Below the pieces are notes generated by a model. The model worked only from the letters and a program-made list of their open reading frames with translations, was not told where the DNA came from and did not search any database. DNA of 64,000 nt. Origin: Falsirhodobacter algicola. Lineage in GTDB: Bacteria > Pseudomonadota > Alphaproteobacteria > Rhodobacterales > Rhodobacteraceae. The position numbers and the translations under genes were made by a program. Of this stretch, positions 34,926 to 44,454 are shown piece by piece. Numbering within the stretch: the first letter of the stretch is position 1; each line of letters opens with the position of its first letter. The stretch lies in the NCBI RefSeq assembly GCF_018279165.1, contig NZ_CP047289.1, forward strand, positions 983,501 through 1,047,500. Reading direction: 5' to 3'.

Positions 34926-36776
34926 ATGCTGGACATATCGCCCGATTCCCCCACCCCCGACGATGCCCCCCTCGTCCGCGTACGGAACCTGCGCGTCGCG
35001 TTCGAAACCAATGACGGGCCCGTCCTTGGCGTCGAGGATGTCAGCTTCGACATCGCCGCCGGGGAATGCGTCTGCATCGTCGGCGAATCCGGGTCCGGCA
35101 AGTCGGTCTCCTCCCTCTCGTTGATGCGGCTGGTGGAGTTCGGGGGCGGCGAGATCGCCTCCGGCAGCCTCGAATTCCGGCACAAGGGGGGCACGATCGA
35201 TCTCGCCAAGGCCGATCCCTCCACGATGCGGGCGATCCGTGGCAACGATATCGGGATGATCTTTCAGGAACCGATGACGAGCCTGAACCCCGTCTTCACC
35301 ATCGGGCGGCAACTGACCGAAGGGCTGCGCCTGCATCGCAGCCTCTCCTCCTCGGAGGCGCGGGAACGGGCGCTGGATCTGCTGCGCATGGTGCGCATCA
35401 ACGAACCCGAACGGCGGATCGACCAGTATCCGCACGAATTGTCGGGCGGGATGCGCCAACGGGTCGTGATCGCGATGGCCATGGCCTGCGAGCCGAAGCT
35501 GCTGATCTGCGATGAGCCGACGACCGCACTGGATGTAACGATTCAGGCGGAGATCCTTGCCCTGATCGACCGGCTGAAACGCGAAAAGGGCATGGCGGTG
35601 ATGTTCATCACCCATGACATGTCGGTCGTGGCCCAATTGGCCGACCGCGTGGTGGTGATGTTCCGCGGCAACAAGGTGGAGGAAGGGCCGGTCGCACAGA
35701 TCTTCGCCGCGCCCCGCCACCCCTATACCCGCGCCCTTCTGGCCGCCGTCCCCCGATTGGGCGAGATGGAGGGCAAGGATGCCCCCGAACCCATGCGCCT
35801 TCTGTCGCGCAGCGGCGAGGTGCTGCCCGCTCCCGTCCATGCCCCCCGCCCCGAGGGCGAGGTGCTGCTGGATGTGCGCCACCTGTCCACCCGGTTCCCG
35901 GTGAAGGGCGGGCTTCTGCGCCGAACCGTCGCCCAAGTGCACGCGGTGGAGGATGTGTCCTTCCAGATCCGCGCGGGGCAGACGTTGTCGCTGGTCGGGG
36001 AATCGGGCTGCGGCAAATCCACCTGCGGACGGTCGATCATGCGGCTGGTGGAACCCAGCGCCGGTCAGGTCTGGCTGGAGGGGCGCAACATCCTCGAACC
36101 CCTGTCGCGCGGCGATCAGCATCGGATGCGCCGCGACATGCAGATGGTGTTCCAAGACCCCTATGCCAGCCTGAACCCGACGATGCGCCTCTTCGATCAG
36201 GTCGCCGAGCCGATGCGCAATTACGACATCGCCCGCGGGCGGGAGTTGGAGGACCGCGTGGCGACGCTGTTCGACCGGGTGGAACTGCCCCGCGCCTTCA
36301 TGCGCCGCTATCCGCACGAGCTTTCGGGCGGGCAGCGTCAGCGCATCGCGATCGCCCGCGCCCTCGCGCTCGGCCCGAAGCTGGTGATCGCGGACGAAGC
36401 GGTGTCGGCGCTCGATGTGTCGGTGCAGGCGCAGGTCCTGAACCTGATGATGGAGCTTCAGGCCGAACTCGGTCTGTCCTTCCTGTTCATCAGTCACGAC
36501 ATGGCGGTGGTGGAACGCGTCAGCCACCATGTCGGCGTGATGTATATGGGCCGGATCGTGGAGATAGGCCCCCGCGCCGAGGTGTTCGGCAATCCCGGCC
36601 ATGCCTATACCCGCGCGCTTCTGTCGGCGGTGCCCAAGGCCGATCCCGGTCAGCGCCCGCCCCCGCGCGAGGTGTCCTACACCCCCATCCCCTCGCCTAT
36701 TTTCCCGGTGGGACATGATGTAACGGCCTCGGCCTATGATACCATCGGTCCCGGCCACCTCGTGCTCAAGGACTGA
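34926..36776 (+). CDS. Fused dual-ATPase ABC transporter protein (DppDF type) for peptides
   Basis: 616 aa, two ABC ATPases in tandem. The start at 34926 has AGGAAG upstream. First NBD: Walker A GESGSGKS, signature LSGGMRQR, Walker B LLICDEPTTALD. Second NBD: GESGCGKS, LSGGQRQR and LVIADEAVSALD. The oligopeptide-transporter extension follows each (RHPYTRALLAAVPRLGE; AYTRALLSAVPKADPG). It should drive the permeases encoded divergently. It is followed after 2 bp by the argE-like gene. Confidence 0.93.
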   Translation: MLDISPDSPTPDDAPLVRVRNLRVAFETNDGPVLGVEDVSFDIAAGECVCIVGESGSGKSVSSLSLMRLVEFGGGEIASGSLEFRHKGGTIDLAKADPSTMRAIRGNDIGMIFQEPMTSLNPVFTIGRQLTEGLRLHRSLSSSEARERALDLLRMVRINEPERRIDQYPHELSGGMRQRVVIAMAMACEPKLLICDEPTTALDVTIQAEILALIDRLKREKGMAVMFITHDMSVVAQLADRVVVMFRGNKVEEGPVAQIFAAPRHPYTRALLAAVPRLGEMEGKDAPEPMRLLSRSGEVLPAPVHAPRPEGEVLLDVRHLSTRFPVKGGLLRRTVAQVHAVEDVSFQIRAGQTLSLVGESGCGKSTCGRSIMRLVEPSAGQVWLEGRNILEPLSRGDQHRMRRDMQMVFQDPYASLNPTMRLFDQVAEPMRNYDIARGRELEDRVATLFDRVELPRAFMRRYPHELSGGQRQRIAIARALALGPKLVIADEAVSALDVSVQAQVLNLMMELQAELGLSFLFISHDMAVVERVSHHVGVMYMGRIVEIGPRAEVFGNPGHAYTRALLSAVPKADPGQRPPPREVSYTPIPSPIFPVGHDVTASAYDTIGPGHLVLKD

Positions 36777-36778
36777 AC

Positions 36779-37942
36779 ATGCCTGCCGAAACGACCCCCC
36801 GCGCCCTTCTGGAAACTCTGGTCGCCTTTCCCACCGTCAGCCGCGACACCAACCTGCCGCTGATCGACTGGGTTCAGGACTACCTCGAAGGCTGGGGCGC
36901 GGATTGCGTGCGCCTCCCCTCCCCCTGCGGGACGAAGGCCAATCTCCATGCCCATATCGGCCCAAAGGTCGATGGCGGTACGGTGCTTTCGGGCCATACC
37001 GATGTGGTGCCTGTGGATGGGCAGGACTGGACCAGCGATCCCTTCACCCTGACGGAACGGAACGGGCGCCTCTATGGTCGCGGCGCGGCGGATATGAAGG
37101 GCTTCGTGGCGCTGGCGCTTGCGGCGGTGCCCCTTGCGGCGCGGTCGGACCTGAAACGGCCGCTACAACTCGCCCTCAGCTTCGACGAGGAGGTGGGCTG
37201 CACCGGCTGCGTGCCGATGGTGGAGAGCATGGCCCGCGATCTGCCCCGCGCCGCCGTCGTGATCGTCGGCGAGCCGACGATGATGAAGGTCGTGACCGGC
37301 CACAAGGGCAGCCGCTCCTTCGACACGCGCATCGTCGGCGTTCCGGTCCATTCCTCGCTACAGCATCTGGGGGTTTCGGCGGTTCATGAGGCGGGCCGCC
37401 TGCTGGCATGGCTGAACGAGACGAACGACGCGCTGATGGCCGCCGAGCCGACGCCCACCGCCGCCCTGTTCGAGCCGCCCTTCACCACCATCAGCGTCGG
37501 CCGCATCGAAGGCGGCGAGGCCCATAACATCACCGCCGGCGAATGCCGGTTCAAACTGGGGATGCGGGTCGTCGCCGATGAAAGGCTGGACGATTGGGCG
37601 GACCGCTACCGCGCCGAGGTGGCGCGGGTGGAGGCGCGGATGAAGACCGTCGATCCGCGCGCCCGGATCGAGGTGAGCGACAGCTTTACCGTCCCCCCGC
37701 TCGTGCCCGAAACGGACGGAGCGGCCGAAACGCTGGCCCGCGCGCTGACGGGCGACAATTCGACCAATGTCGTCAGCTATGGCACCGAGGCGGGGCATTT
37801 TCAGGCCAATGGCTATTCCACCGTCGTCTGCGGGCCCGGCGACATCGCCCAAGCCCATATTCCCGACGAATACATCGAAATATCGCAACTGGATGCGGGA
37901 TGGACGTTCATGCAGCGCATCGTCTCCCGCCTGACCGAGTGA
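36779..37942 (+). CDS. argE: Acetylornithine deacetylase (M20A family)
   Basis: 387 aa, normal ArgE length. Metal ligands and catalytic residues are in SGHTDVVPVDGQDW, GRGAADMKGF, SFDEEVGCTGC (general-base Glu) and GEPT. The C-terminal ligand His lies in the segment around GPGDIAQAHIPDEY. It removes the acetyl group from N-acetylornithine or related N-acyl amino acids in the cytoplasm. It starts 2 bp after the transporter ATPase stop, so it may process imported acyl-amino acids rather than serve arginine synthesis. Confidence 0.87.
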   Translation: MPAETTPRALLETLVAFPTVSRDTNLPLIDWVQDYLEGWGADCVRLPSPCGTKANLHAHIGPKVDGGTVLSGHTDVVPVDGQDWTSDPFTLTERNGRLYGRGAADMKGFVALALAAVPLAARSDLKRPLQLALSFDEEVGCTGCVPMVESMARDLPRAAVVIVGEPTMMKVVTGHKGSRSFDTRIVGVPVHSSLQHLGVSAVHEAGRLLAWLNETNDALMAAEPTPTAALFEPPFTTISVGRIEGGEAHNITAGECRFKLGMRVVADERLDDWADRYRAEVARVEARMKTVDPRARIEVSDSFTVPPLVPETDGAAETLARALTGDNSTNVVSYGTEAGHFQANGYSTVVCGPGDIAQAHIPDEYIEISQLDAGWTFMQRIVSRLTE

Positions 37943-37951
37943 GGACCCCCC

Positions 37952-39112
37952 ATGCCCGTGAAGAACCGCCTTGCCGAGATGGTGCCCGAGATCACCGCGT
38001 GGCGCCGTGATTTCCACGCCCATCCCGAACTGAAATACGAGGAGCATCGCACCGCCGCGCGCGTGGCCGAACTGCTGCGCAGCTTCGGCGTCGACGAGGT
38101 GCATGAGGGCATCGGCCGCACCGGCGTCGTCGGCGTGATCCGCGGCCGTCCGGGGGATCGGGTGATCGGCCTGCGCGCGGATATGGATGCGCTGCCCATC
38201 CTGGAGAAGACCGGCAAGCCCCATGCCTCCACCATACCCGGCGTGATGCATGCCTGCGGCCATGACGGGCATACGGCCATGCTGCTGGGCGCGGCGAAAT
38301 ACCTTGCCGAAACGCGGGCCTTCAACGGCACGGCGGTGATGGTCTTCCAACCGGCCGAAGAAGGCGGCGGCGGCGCGAAGGCGATGATCGACGACGGCCT
38401 CTTCGCCCGCTGGGGCATTCAGGAGATGTACGGCCTGCATACGCGCCCGGGTCTGCCGCTCGGCTCTTATGCCACGCGGACGGGGCCGCTTCTGGCGGCG
38501 GCGGATACGTTCCGCATCTTCGTCACGGGCAAAGGCGGCCATGCCGCACGGCCGCATGAATGCGTGGATCCGATGCTGGCGGCGGCGCAGATCGTCGTCG
38601 CGCTTCAGGGCATCGTGGCGCGCAATGTGAACCCGCTCCGCGCAGCCGTGCTGTCGGTCTGCACCTGCCAGACGGACAGCCCCGCCACGAACGTGATCCC
38701 CCAGCAGGTCATGCTGGGCGGTACGGTCCGCACCATGGATCCGGCCCTGCGCGATGTGATGCAGACCCGCCTGACGAGCATCGCGACCTCCGTGGCCGAG
38801 GCCCTCGGCGCCACGGCCGAGGTCGTCTATGAGCGCGGCTATCCCGTAACCGTGAACGACGCCTTCGCGGTGGAACATGCGGTCGACGTCGCCGCCGCCA
38901 TCGCCGGCCCCGATGCCGTCAATGCCCAGATGGAGCCGATGATGGGCGCGGAGGATTTTTCCTATTACGGAGAACAGGTTCCGGCCGCCTTCATCTTCCT
39001 TGGCAATGGCGATTCCGCAGGCGTGCATTCGGCCGAGTTCGACTTCGACGATGACGCCATCGCCTATGGTTCGGGCTGGCTCGTCGGGATGGTGGAGGCG
39101 CGCGCCGCCTGA
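37952..39112 (+). CDS. M20D amidohydrolase (hippurate/N-acyl-amino acid hydrolase type)
   Basis: 386 aa. Motifs are RRDFHAHPELKYEEHRTA, LRADMDALPI, HACGHDGHTAMLLGAAKYL, FQPAEEGGGGAKAMI (catalytic Glu), GKGGHAARPHECVDP, and MMGAEDFSYY near the C terminus with the last metal ligand. It starts 9 bp after argE and is the third gene of the unit. It hydrolyses N-acyl or N-aroyl amino acids. Together with the peptide transporter this looks like a scavenging pathway. Confidence 0.92.
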   Translation: MPVKNRLAEMVPEITAWRRDFHAHPELKYEEHRTAARVAELLRSFGVDEVHEGIGRTGVVGVIRGRPGDRVIGLRADMDALPILEKTGKPHASTIPGVMHACGHDGHTAMLLGAAKYLAETRAFNGTAVMVFQPAEEGGGGAKAMIDDGLFARWGIQEMYGLHTRPGLPLGSYATRTGPLLAAADTFRIFVTGKGGHAARPHECVDPMLAAAQIVVALQGIVARNVNPLRAAVLSVCTCQTDSPATNVIPQQVMLGGTVRTMDPALRDVMQTRLTSIATSVAEALGATAEVVYERGYPVTVNDAFAVEHAVDVAAAIAGPDAVNAQMEPMMGAEDFSYYGEQVPAAFIFLGNGDSAGVHSAEFDFDDDAIAYGSGWLVGMVEARAA

Positions 39113-39182
39113 TGGATCGACGCCGGGTGAACCGCATGGCATGTTCCGCGTTGATCCGCAGGTTCACCAACCGGAGTCCATC

Positions 39183-40205
39183 ATGACCCAGACCACACGC
39201 ATCGTCCTTGCCAACCGCCCGAAAGGACGCCCGCAGCCCACGGACTTCCGCACCGAAACGGCCGAACTGCCCGAACTTCAGGATGGGCAGGTCCTTCTGG
39301 AAACGCTGTATCTGTCGCTCGATCCCTATATGCGCGGGCGGATGAGCGCGGCGAAATCCTATGCCGACCCCGTAGAGATCGGGGCCGTGATGGTCGGCGG
39401 AACGGTGGCCCGCGTCGCCCAATCGCGCAATGCCGATTGGAACGAGGGCGACATCGTGGCCTGCGGCAATGGCTGGCAGACGCATGCCATCTCTTCCGGC
39501 GCGGGGCTGCGGCGGGTCGATCCCGATGTAGCGCCCCCCTCCACGGCGCTGCATGTGCTGGGAATGACCGGCTTCACCGCATGGGCCGGGCTGGGCAATA
39601 TCGGCAAACCGGCCAAGGGCGAGACGGTGGCCGTCGCCGCAGCCAGCGGGCCCGTCGGCTCCATGGTGGGGCAGATCGCAAAGCTGCGCGGCGCGCGTGC
39701 GGTCGGCATCGCCGGCGGGGCGGAGAAATGCGCCTATCTCGTGAACGAGCTGGGCTTCGACGCCGCCGTCGATCACCGGGCCGAGGATTTCCCCCAGCGT
39801 CTGGCCGAAGCCTGCCCGGACGGCATCGACGTCTATTTCGAAAACGTCGGCGGGCCGGTTTGGGATGCGGTTCTGCCGCTGCTCAACCTCTATGCCCGCG
39901 TTCCGGTCTGCGGCATCGTCGCCCATTACAACGATCATGGCGAAACCACCGGCCCCGACCGCTTGCCCGGCACCATGGGCGCGATCCTGTCCCGCAGCCT
40001 GACCCTGCGCGGCTTCATCATGAGCGAGTTCATGGAGGCGCAGATGGGCGACTTCCTGACCGAAGCCTCCGCATGGGTGGCAGAGGGCAAGCTGCACTGG
40101 CGCGAGGATATGGTGGACGGCCTCGACGCCGCTCCCGAGGCCTTCATCGGCATGCTGGAGGGCAAGAACTTCGGCAAGCTGATCGTCAAGGTGGCGGACC
40201 TCTAA
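39183..40205 (+). CDS. NADP-dependent medium-chain oxidoreductase (leukotriene B4 dehydrogenase/CurA-like)
   Basis: 340 aa. The start at 39183 has CGGAG about 8 bases upstream. It has the zinc-free MDR pattern: YLSLDPYMRGRMS, GMTGFTAWAGL, AAASGPVGSMVGQIAKLRGARAVGIAGG (Rossmann), FENVGGPVWDAVLPLLN and ILSRSLTLRGFIM. It should reduce alkenal or alkenone C=C bonds with NADPH. It lies 70 bp behind the M20 genes, possibly on its own transcript, and is ended by a strong terminator. Confidence 0.9.
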   Translation: MTQTTRIVLANRPKGRPQPTDFRTETAELPELQDGQVLLETLYLSLDPYMRGRMSAAKSYADPVEIGAVMVGGTVARVAQSRNADWNEGDIVACGNGWQTHAISSGAGLRRVDPDVAPPSTALHVLGMTGFTAWAGLGNIGKPAKGETVAVAAASGPVGSMVGQIAKLRGARAVGIAGGAEKCAYLVNELGFDAAVDHRAEDFPQRLAEACPDGIDVYFENVGGPVWDAVLPLLNLYARVPVCGIVAHYNDHGETTGPDRLPGTMGAILSRSLTLRGFIMSEFMEAQMGDFLTEASAWVAEGKLHWREDMVDGLDAAPEAFIGMLEGKNFGKLIVKVADL

Positions 40206-40244
40206 GCACCGACGCGGAAACAGGCATCCCATTGGAAAATGCCC

Positions 40245-40274
40245 AAACGGGCGGCGTTCGGCGCCGCCCGTTTT
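40245..40274 (+). terminator. Rho-independent terminator after the MDR reductase
   Basis: AAACGGGCGGCG pairs with CGCCGCCCGTTT, 12 pairs with a five-base loop, followed by a T tract. Confidence 0.85.
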
Positions 40275-40353
40275 GCATCCTGCCCCCGCCCCCTTCCCTT
40301 TGCCGCCCCGCCCCGGCGATCATGGCCCTCACCGCCGCACGGGGGAGAGGGAC

Positions 40354-41727
40354 ATGCCGAGCTTCAGCGCCGTTGCCGGGGGGGAGCGGTTTCGTTTTCC
40401 AAGCCTCGCCGCCCTTCTGGCTGCGGCCACGCCCGAACGGTCGGGGGATCAACTGGCAGGCATCGCCGCCCAGTCGCCCGTCGAACGTGTGGCCGCCCGC
40501 TACGCCCTTGCCGATCTGCCGCTGACGGCGTTCCTGAGCGATCTCGTCATCCCCTACGAGGCGGACGAGGTGAGCCGCCTCATCAGCGATGGCCATGACG
40601 ACGCGGCCTTTGCCCCCCTGCGCGCGCTGACGGTGGGCGGGCTGCGCGACTGGCTTCTGGCGGCCGATACGCCCGCCCTCTGCGCCGCCGCGCCGGGACT
40701 GACGCCCGAGATGGTCGCCGCCGTGTCCAAGCTGATGCGCAATCAGGATCTGATCCGCGTGGCCCGCAAATGCGAGGTCGTCACGCGCTTTCGCAACACC
40801 ATCGGCCTGCGTGGACACCTGTCCAGCCGCTTGCAGCCGAACCATCCGGCGGACGATCTGCGCGGCATCGCGGTGGCGGTGCTGGACGGGCTGCTTCAGG
40901 GATCGGGCGATGCGGTCATCGGCATCAACCCGGCGACCGACAGCATCGCCAATTGCACCCGCATCCTTCAGGCGCTGGACGATCTGCGCCAGACCTTCGA
41001 CATGCCGACCCAAAGCTGCGTCCTGACCCATGTGACGAACGCCCTGCGCATCATGGAGGATGGCGGGCCGGTCGATCTGGTGTTCCAGTCCATCGCCGGG
41101 ACCGAAGGGGCCAATGCGGGCTTCGGCATCACGCTGGCGGTCCTTGCCGAGGCGGCGGATGCGGCCCGCAGCCTTGGGCGCGGCACGGTCGGTCAGAACG
41201 CCATGTATTTCGAAACGGGCCAAGGCGCTGCGCTGTCGGCCAATGCGCATCACGGCGTCGATCAGCAAACTTTGGAGGTGCGGGCCTACGGCGTCGCGCG
41301 GGCCTATGCCCCGCTTTTGGTGAACACGGTCGTGGGGTTCATCGGCCCGGAATACCTCTATGATGGCAAGCAGATCATCCGCGCCGCGCTGGAGGATCAC
41401 TGCTGCGGCAAGCTGCTGGGCCTGCCGATGGGGGTCGATGTCTGCTACACCAACCATGTGGAGGCCGATCAGGACGACATGGATACCTTGATGACGGTGC
41501 TGGCGGCGGGCGGGGTCAATTTCGTCATCACCGTGCCGGGGGCCGATGATGTGATGCTGTCCTATCAGTCGCTCGCCTTCGAGGATATCGGCTATCTGCG
41601 CGAGGTGACGGGCCTTGCCCCCGCCCCGGAATTCGCGGCATGGCTGGACCGCATGGCCCTTGGCGGGCATTCGCGCGCCTTGCCGGATCTGGCGGGGATG
41701 GCCCGGCGCATGGGGTTTGCGGCATGA
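40354..41727 (+). CDS. eutB: Ethanolamine ammonia-lyase, large subunit
   Basis: 457 aa, full length. The start at 40354 has GGGGGAGAGG upstream. Family segments include KLMRNQDLIRVARKCEVVTRFRNT, GRGTVGQNAMYFETGQG, SIAGTEGANAGFGI with the active-site Glu, and the CYTNHVEADQDDMD region. It uses adenosylcobalamin to split ethanolamine into acetaldehyde and ammonia. It is coupled to eutC by a 4-base overlap. No microcompartment, reactivase (eutA) or dehydrogenase genes lie nearby, so this is the simple cytosolic version. Confidence 0.95.
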   Translation: MPSFSAVAGGERFRFPSLAALLAAATPERSGDQLAGIAAQSPVERVAARYALADLPLTAFLSDLVIPYEADEVSRLISDGHDDAAFAPLRALTVGGLRDWLLAADTPALCAAAPGLTPEMVAAVSKLMRNQDLIRVARKCEVVTRFRNTIGLRGHLSSRLQPNHPADDLRGIAVAVLDGLLQGSGDAVIGINPATDSIANCTRILQALDDLRQTFDMPTQSCVLTHVTNALRIMEDGGPVDLVFQSIAGTEGANAGFGITLAVLAEAADAARSLGRGTVGQNAMYFETGQGAALSANAHHGVDQQTLEVRAYGVARAYAPLLVNTVVGFIGPEYLYDGKQIIRAALEDHCCGKLLGLPMGVDVCYTNHVEADQDDMDTLMTVLAAGGVNFVITVPGADDVMLSYQSLAFEDIGYLREVTGLAPAPEFAAWLDRMALGGHSRALPDLAGMARRMGFAA

Positions 41728-42452
41728 CGGACTTGCCCGCACGGCTCGGCGCGCTGACACCGGCGCGGGTGCGGCTCGATCCGCGTGGGGGGCCGACGCC
41801 CCTGCCCGCCGTTCTGGATTTTCAGGAAAGCCATGCGCGGGCGCGGGCCGCGATCCATGGCCGTGTGGATTGGACTGCGGTGGAAACCGCGCTTGGCGCG
41901 CCCGGCTTGCGGCTGCACAGCCGCGCCGCAACCCGCGCCGAATACCTGCGCCGCCCCGATTTCGGCCGATTGCTCGCCCCCGAGGCGGAGGAGGCGATCC
42001 CCCACACCCCTTGCGATCTGGCGATCGTCATCGCCGATGGTCTGTCCGCCTCGGCGGTCAACACCCATGCGGCGGCGCTCTGCCGGGGCCTGATGGCGGC
42101 GCTGCCAGACCTGCGCCTTGGCCCCGTGGCGCTGGTGGAACAGGGGCGCGTCGCCATCGGGGACGAGGTTGCCTTTCGCATGGGCGCGGCTTTCTGCGTC
42201 ATGCTGATCGGAGAGCGTCCGGGCCTCAGCGTATCGGACAGCCTTGGCGCCTATCTGACGCTGAACCCCCGCCCCGGCACGCCGGACAGCTTGCGCAACT
42301 GCGTCTCCAACATCCACGGGCGGGGCGGGCTGTCGATCGAGGCGGCGGTGTCCAAGATCGCTTGGCTGATCCGCGAGGGACGGCGGATCCGCGCGACCGG
42401 TGTCCGGCTGAAGGATGACAGCCCGGACCCCCTGCCCAGCCTCAGCCGTTGA
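41724..42452 (+). CDS. eutC: Ethanolamine ammonia-lyase, small subunit
   Basis: 242 aa. The ATGA overlap with eutB marks the start. EutC segments include LDFQESHARARAAIHGRVD, RPDFGRLL, DLAIVIADGLSASAVNTHA, LIGERPGLSVSDSLGAYLT and RNCVSNIHGRGG, which form the cobalamin-binding part. It completes the heteromeric lyase. The 3' end overlaps the convergent SDR gene by 11 bases. Confidence 0.95.
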   Translation: MTDLPARLGALTPARVRLDPRGGPTPLPAVLDFQESHARARAAIHGRVDWTAVETALGAPGLRLHSRAATRAEYLRRPDFGRLLAPEAEEAIPHTPCDLAIVIADGLSASAVNTHAAALCRGLMAALPDLRLGPVALVEQGRVAIGDEVAFRMGAAFCVMLIGERPGLSVSDSLGAYLTLNPRPGTPDSLRNCVSNIHGRGGLSIEAAVSKIAWLIREGRRIRATGVRLKDDSPDPLPSLSR

Positions 42453-43188
42453 GCGCGTTGAACACCTGCGCGAAACGCCCCTCGGCCTCGGCCCGGCGCA
42501 GCATCAGCACGCGGGAGACGAGGATCTCGTCCGGGACATCGCTGCGCATCATCTGCTCCACCACTTCGGCGGTGAAATCCGCAAGCGGCATCGCGGTGTC
42601 GGCCTGCGACTGGCCGGGCGTCAATTCGGTCGCGACCTGCGGCGGCGCGATTTCATGCACCGCGACGGAGGTATCGCGCAGCTGGTACCGCAGCGATTGC
42701 GTCCACGAATGGATCGCGGCTTTCGTCGCGCAATAGACCGGATGGCCCGTCTTCGGCACGAAGGCCAACCCGGAGGACACGGTGATCAACGCCGCCTTCG
42801 GACGCCGCCGCAGATGCGGCAGCAGTGCCGCCGCAAGCCGGATCGGCGCCAGAAGGTTGGTGGCGATTTCGCGCTCTGCCACGTCGGTGGAGACGGGATC
42901 GGTGGTGTAATCCTCGGCCTCCATGATCCCGGCATTCAGGATCACGGTATCGACATCCGGATGTTCCGCCAGAAGGCGCTTCGAAAAGGCCGCCAGCGCC
43001 GCATCATCCAGAACGTCCAGCGCAAGCCCCGCCATCTCTGGATTGCCGTCCAGCGTATCCTTCAGCGAATCCGGCTTGCGCCCGGTGATGATGATGCGGT
43101 TGCCCTTGGCCTGCAACGCCTCGGCCAAGGCCCGCCCGATGCCCGAATTGCCGCCGGTGATGAGGATCGTGCGATCAGTGAACGCCAT
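42442..43188 (-). CDS. Short-chain dehydrogenase/reductase (DltE-like)
   Basis: 248 aa. The start at 43188 has AGGAAAGGAC about 8 bases upstream. Rossmann motif TGGNSGIG, a LDVLDD acidic turn, VILNAGIM, catalytic Ser in TVSSGLAF and YCATK (Tyr/Lys) are all intact. It is an NAD(P)-dependent oxidoreductase; the substrate is unknown. It is convergent with eutC. Confidence 0.9.
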   Translation of the reverse strand: MAFTDRTILITGGNSGIGRALAEALQAKGNRIIITGRKPDSLKDTLDGNPEMAGLALDVLDDAALAAFSKRLLAEHPDVDTVILNAGIMEAEDYTTDPVSTDVAEREIATNLLAPIRLAAALLPHLRRRPKAALITVSSGLAFVPKTGHPVYCATKAAIHSWTQSLRYQLRDTSVAVHEIAPPQVATELTPGQSQADTAMPLADFTAEVVEQMMRSDVPDEILVSRVLMLRRAEAEGRFAQVFNALNG

Positions 43189-43269
43189 ATGCGAAGTCCT
43201 TTCCTGCATGATCCCCAAGATGGCACGCGGCCCGCCCCCCGGAAAGGCGGCTCCGCAAAACGTGTGGCG

Positions 43270-44454
43270 TTACTCGGTGAACTTCCGCGGAAGGAGCGTA
43301 TCGTCCGAGATGAGCGCGCGAAACTCGTCCATATACCGCTGCGCCTGAAGGATCTGCCGCGAGGCCTTCGTATCGCCGGCGACCTTGCGAAGCTCGGCCC
43401 GGACGACGGCGATCTCGTCCACGCCCTTCTTCACCAGCGCCCGCATCTCATCGTGGCGCCGCTTGGCCTTGATGCTTTCCAGAACGCTCCACGCATTGCC
43501 CTCGCGGATCATGCAGACTGTCGGCCAGATCGACTTGGCAAGGAAATACTCGGCCACGGCCCCGTTCCACAGATCGTCCGGAATGTCCCGAAGCGCCGTG
43601 TGGCCGGTCTGGAAATAGGCCCAGAGGGCTTCGACATGCATCCGTTCCAGATGCCATGTCATGTTGTTGATCAGCCAGCGGCAGGCCATTTCGCGCAGGA
43701 CATCATCCTGCGGCGCGATGCTGGCGAAGATCGACTGGAAATGGACGAAGAAGGCCTGAAGCTCATAACCCTTGGAGGTCATGGTCTGGCCCGGGCGGTT
43801 CACCCGGTGATAGCAGATGACCCGGTTCGTGAAATGGATACGGCTCGCAGCGCGGCAGACATCCCAGTGAAAGGGATTGTCCTCGAAGAAGAAATCGCCC
43901 TCGGGGAAACGCAGCTTGTGCTTGACGAGCAGATCGCGGCGGTAGAATTTGCGCCACGGCACCGCGATCATATCGAGCGCGCGGACCCGCGCGCCCTCGG
44001 CGTCCAGACGTGCCCCGATGCTGGCCCATTTGTGATGATCGGCGGGGGATTTCTGCTCTTGGCGGATCTCGTCCCACTCACGGTAATTGGCGAGGGAGAT
44101 GTCGGCATCCGAGGCTTCGAATTCGCGCAGCGCAACCTCGAACCCCGCCGGATCGAGATAGTCGTCCCCATCGACGAAGAAGACGATGTCGCGCGTGGAA
44201 AGATCCATGCCGATATTGCCGCCGATCCCGACGCCGCCGAAGGTGTTGACACCAAGGAAGGCGGTCGTCACCTCCACGCCCTTTGCCTCGAGGTCGGGAA
44301 GAAGTGCGGTGATTGTCTCCACGGTGTCGTCGGTCGATCCGTCATCGACGATGACGACCTGATCACCGGGCCGAACGCAGGCCGCAACCGATGCAAGGCA
44401 CTGCCGGACATAGGTTTCGATGTTGAACGTCGTGATGATAAAGGAAACGGCCAT
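43270..44454 (-). CDS. GT2-family glycosyltransferase
   Basis: 394 aa. The ATG at 44454 overlaps the preceding stop as TGATG. The GT-A fold shows VSFIITTFNIETYVRQCL, VVIVDDGSTDDTV and the DxD-type motif FFVDGDDYLDP. A C-terminal helical part follows. It presumably transfers a sugar in surface polysaccharide assembly. It is the third gene of a three-gene unit. Confidence 0.87.
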   Translation of the reverse strand: MAVSFIITTFNIETYVRQCLASVAACVRPGDQVVIVDDGSTDDTVETITALLPDLEAKGVEVTTAFLGVNTFGGVGIGGNIGMDLSTRDIVFFVDGDDYLDPAGFEVALREFEASDADISLANYREWDEIRQEQKSPADHHKWASIGARLDAEGARVRALDMIAVPWRKFYRRDLLVKHKLRFPEGDFFFEDNPFHWDVCRAASRIHFTNRVICYHRVNRPGQTMTSKGYELQAFFVHFQSIFASIAPQDDVLREMACRWLINNMTWHLERMHVEALWAYFQTGHTALRDIPDDLWNGAVAEYFLAKSIWPTVCMIREGNAWSVLESIKAKRRHDEMRALVKKGVDEIAVVRAELRKVAGDTKASRQILQAQRYMDEFRALISDDTLLPRKFTE

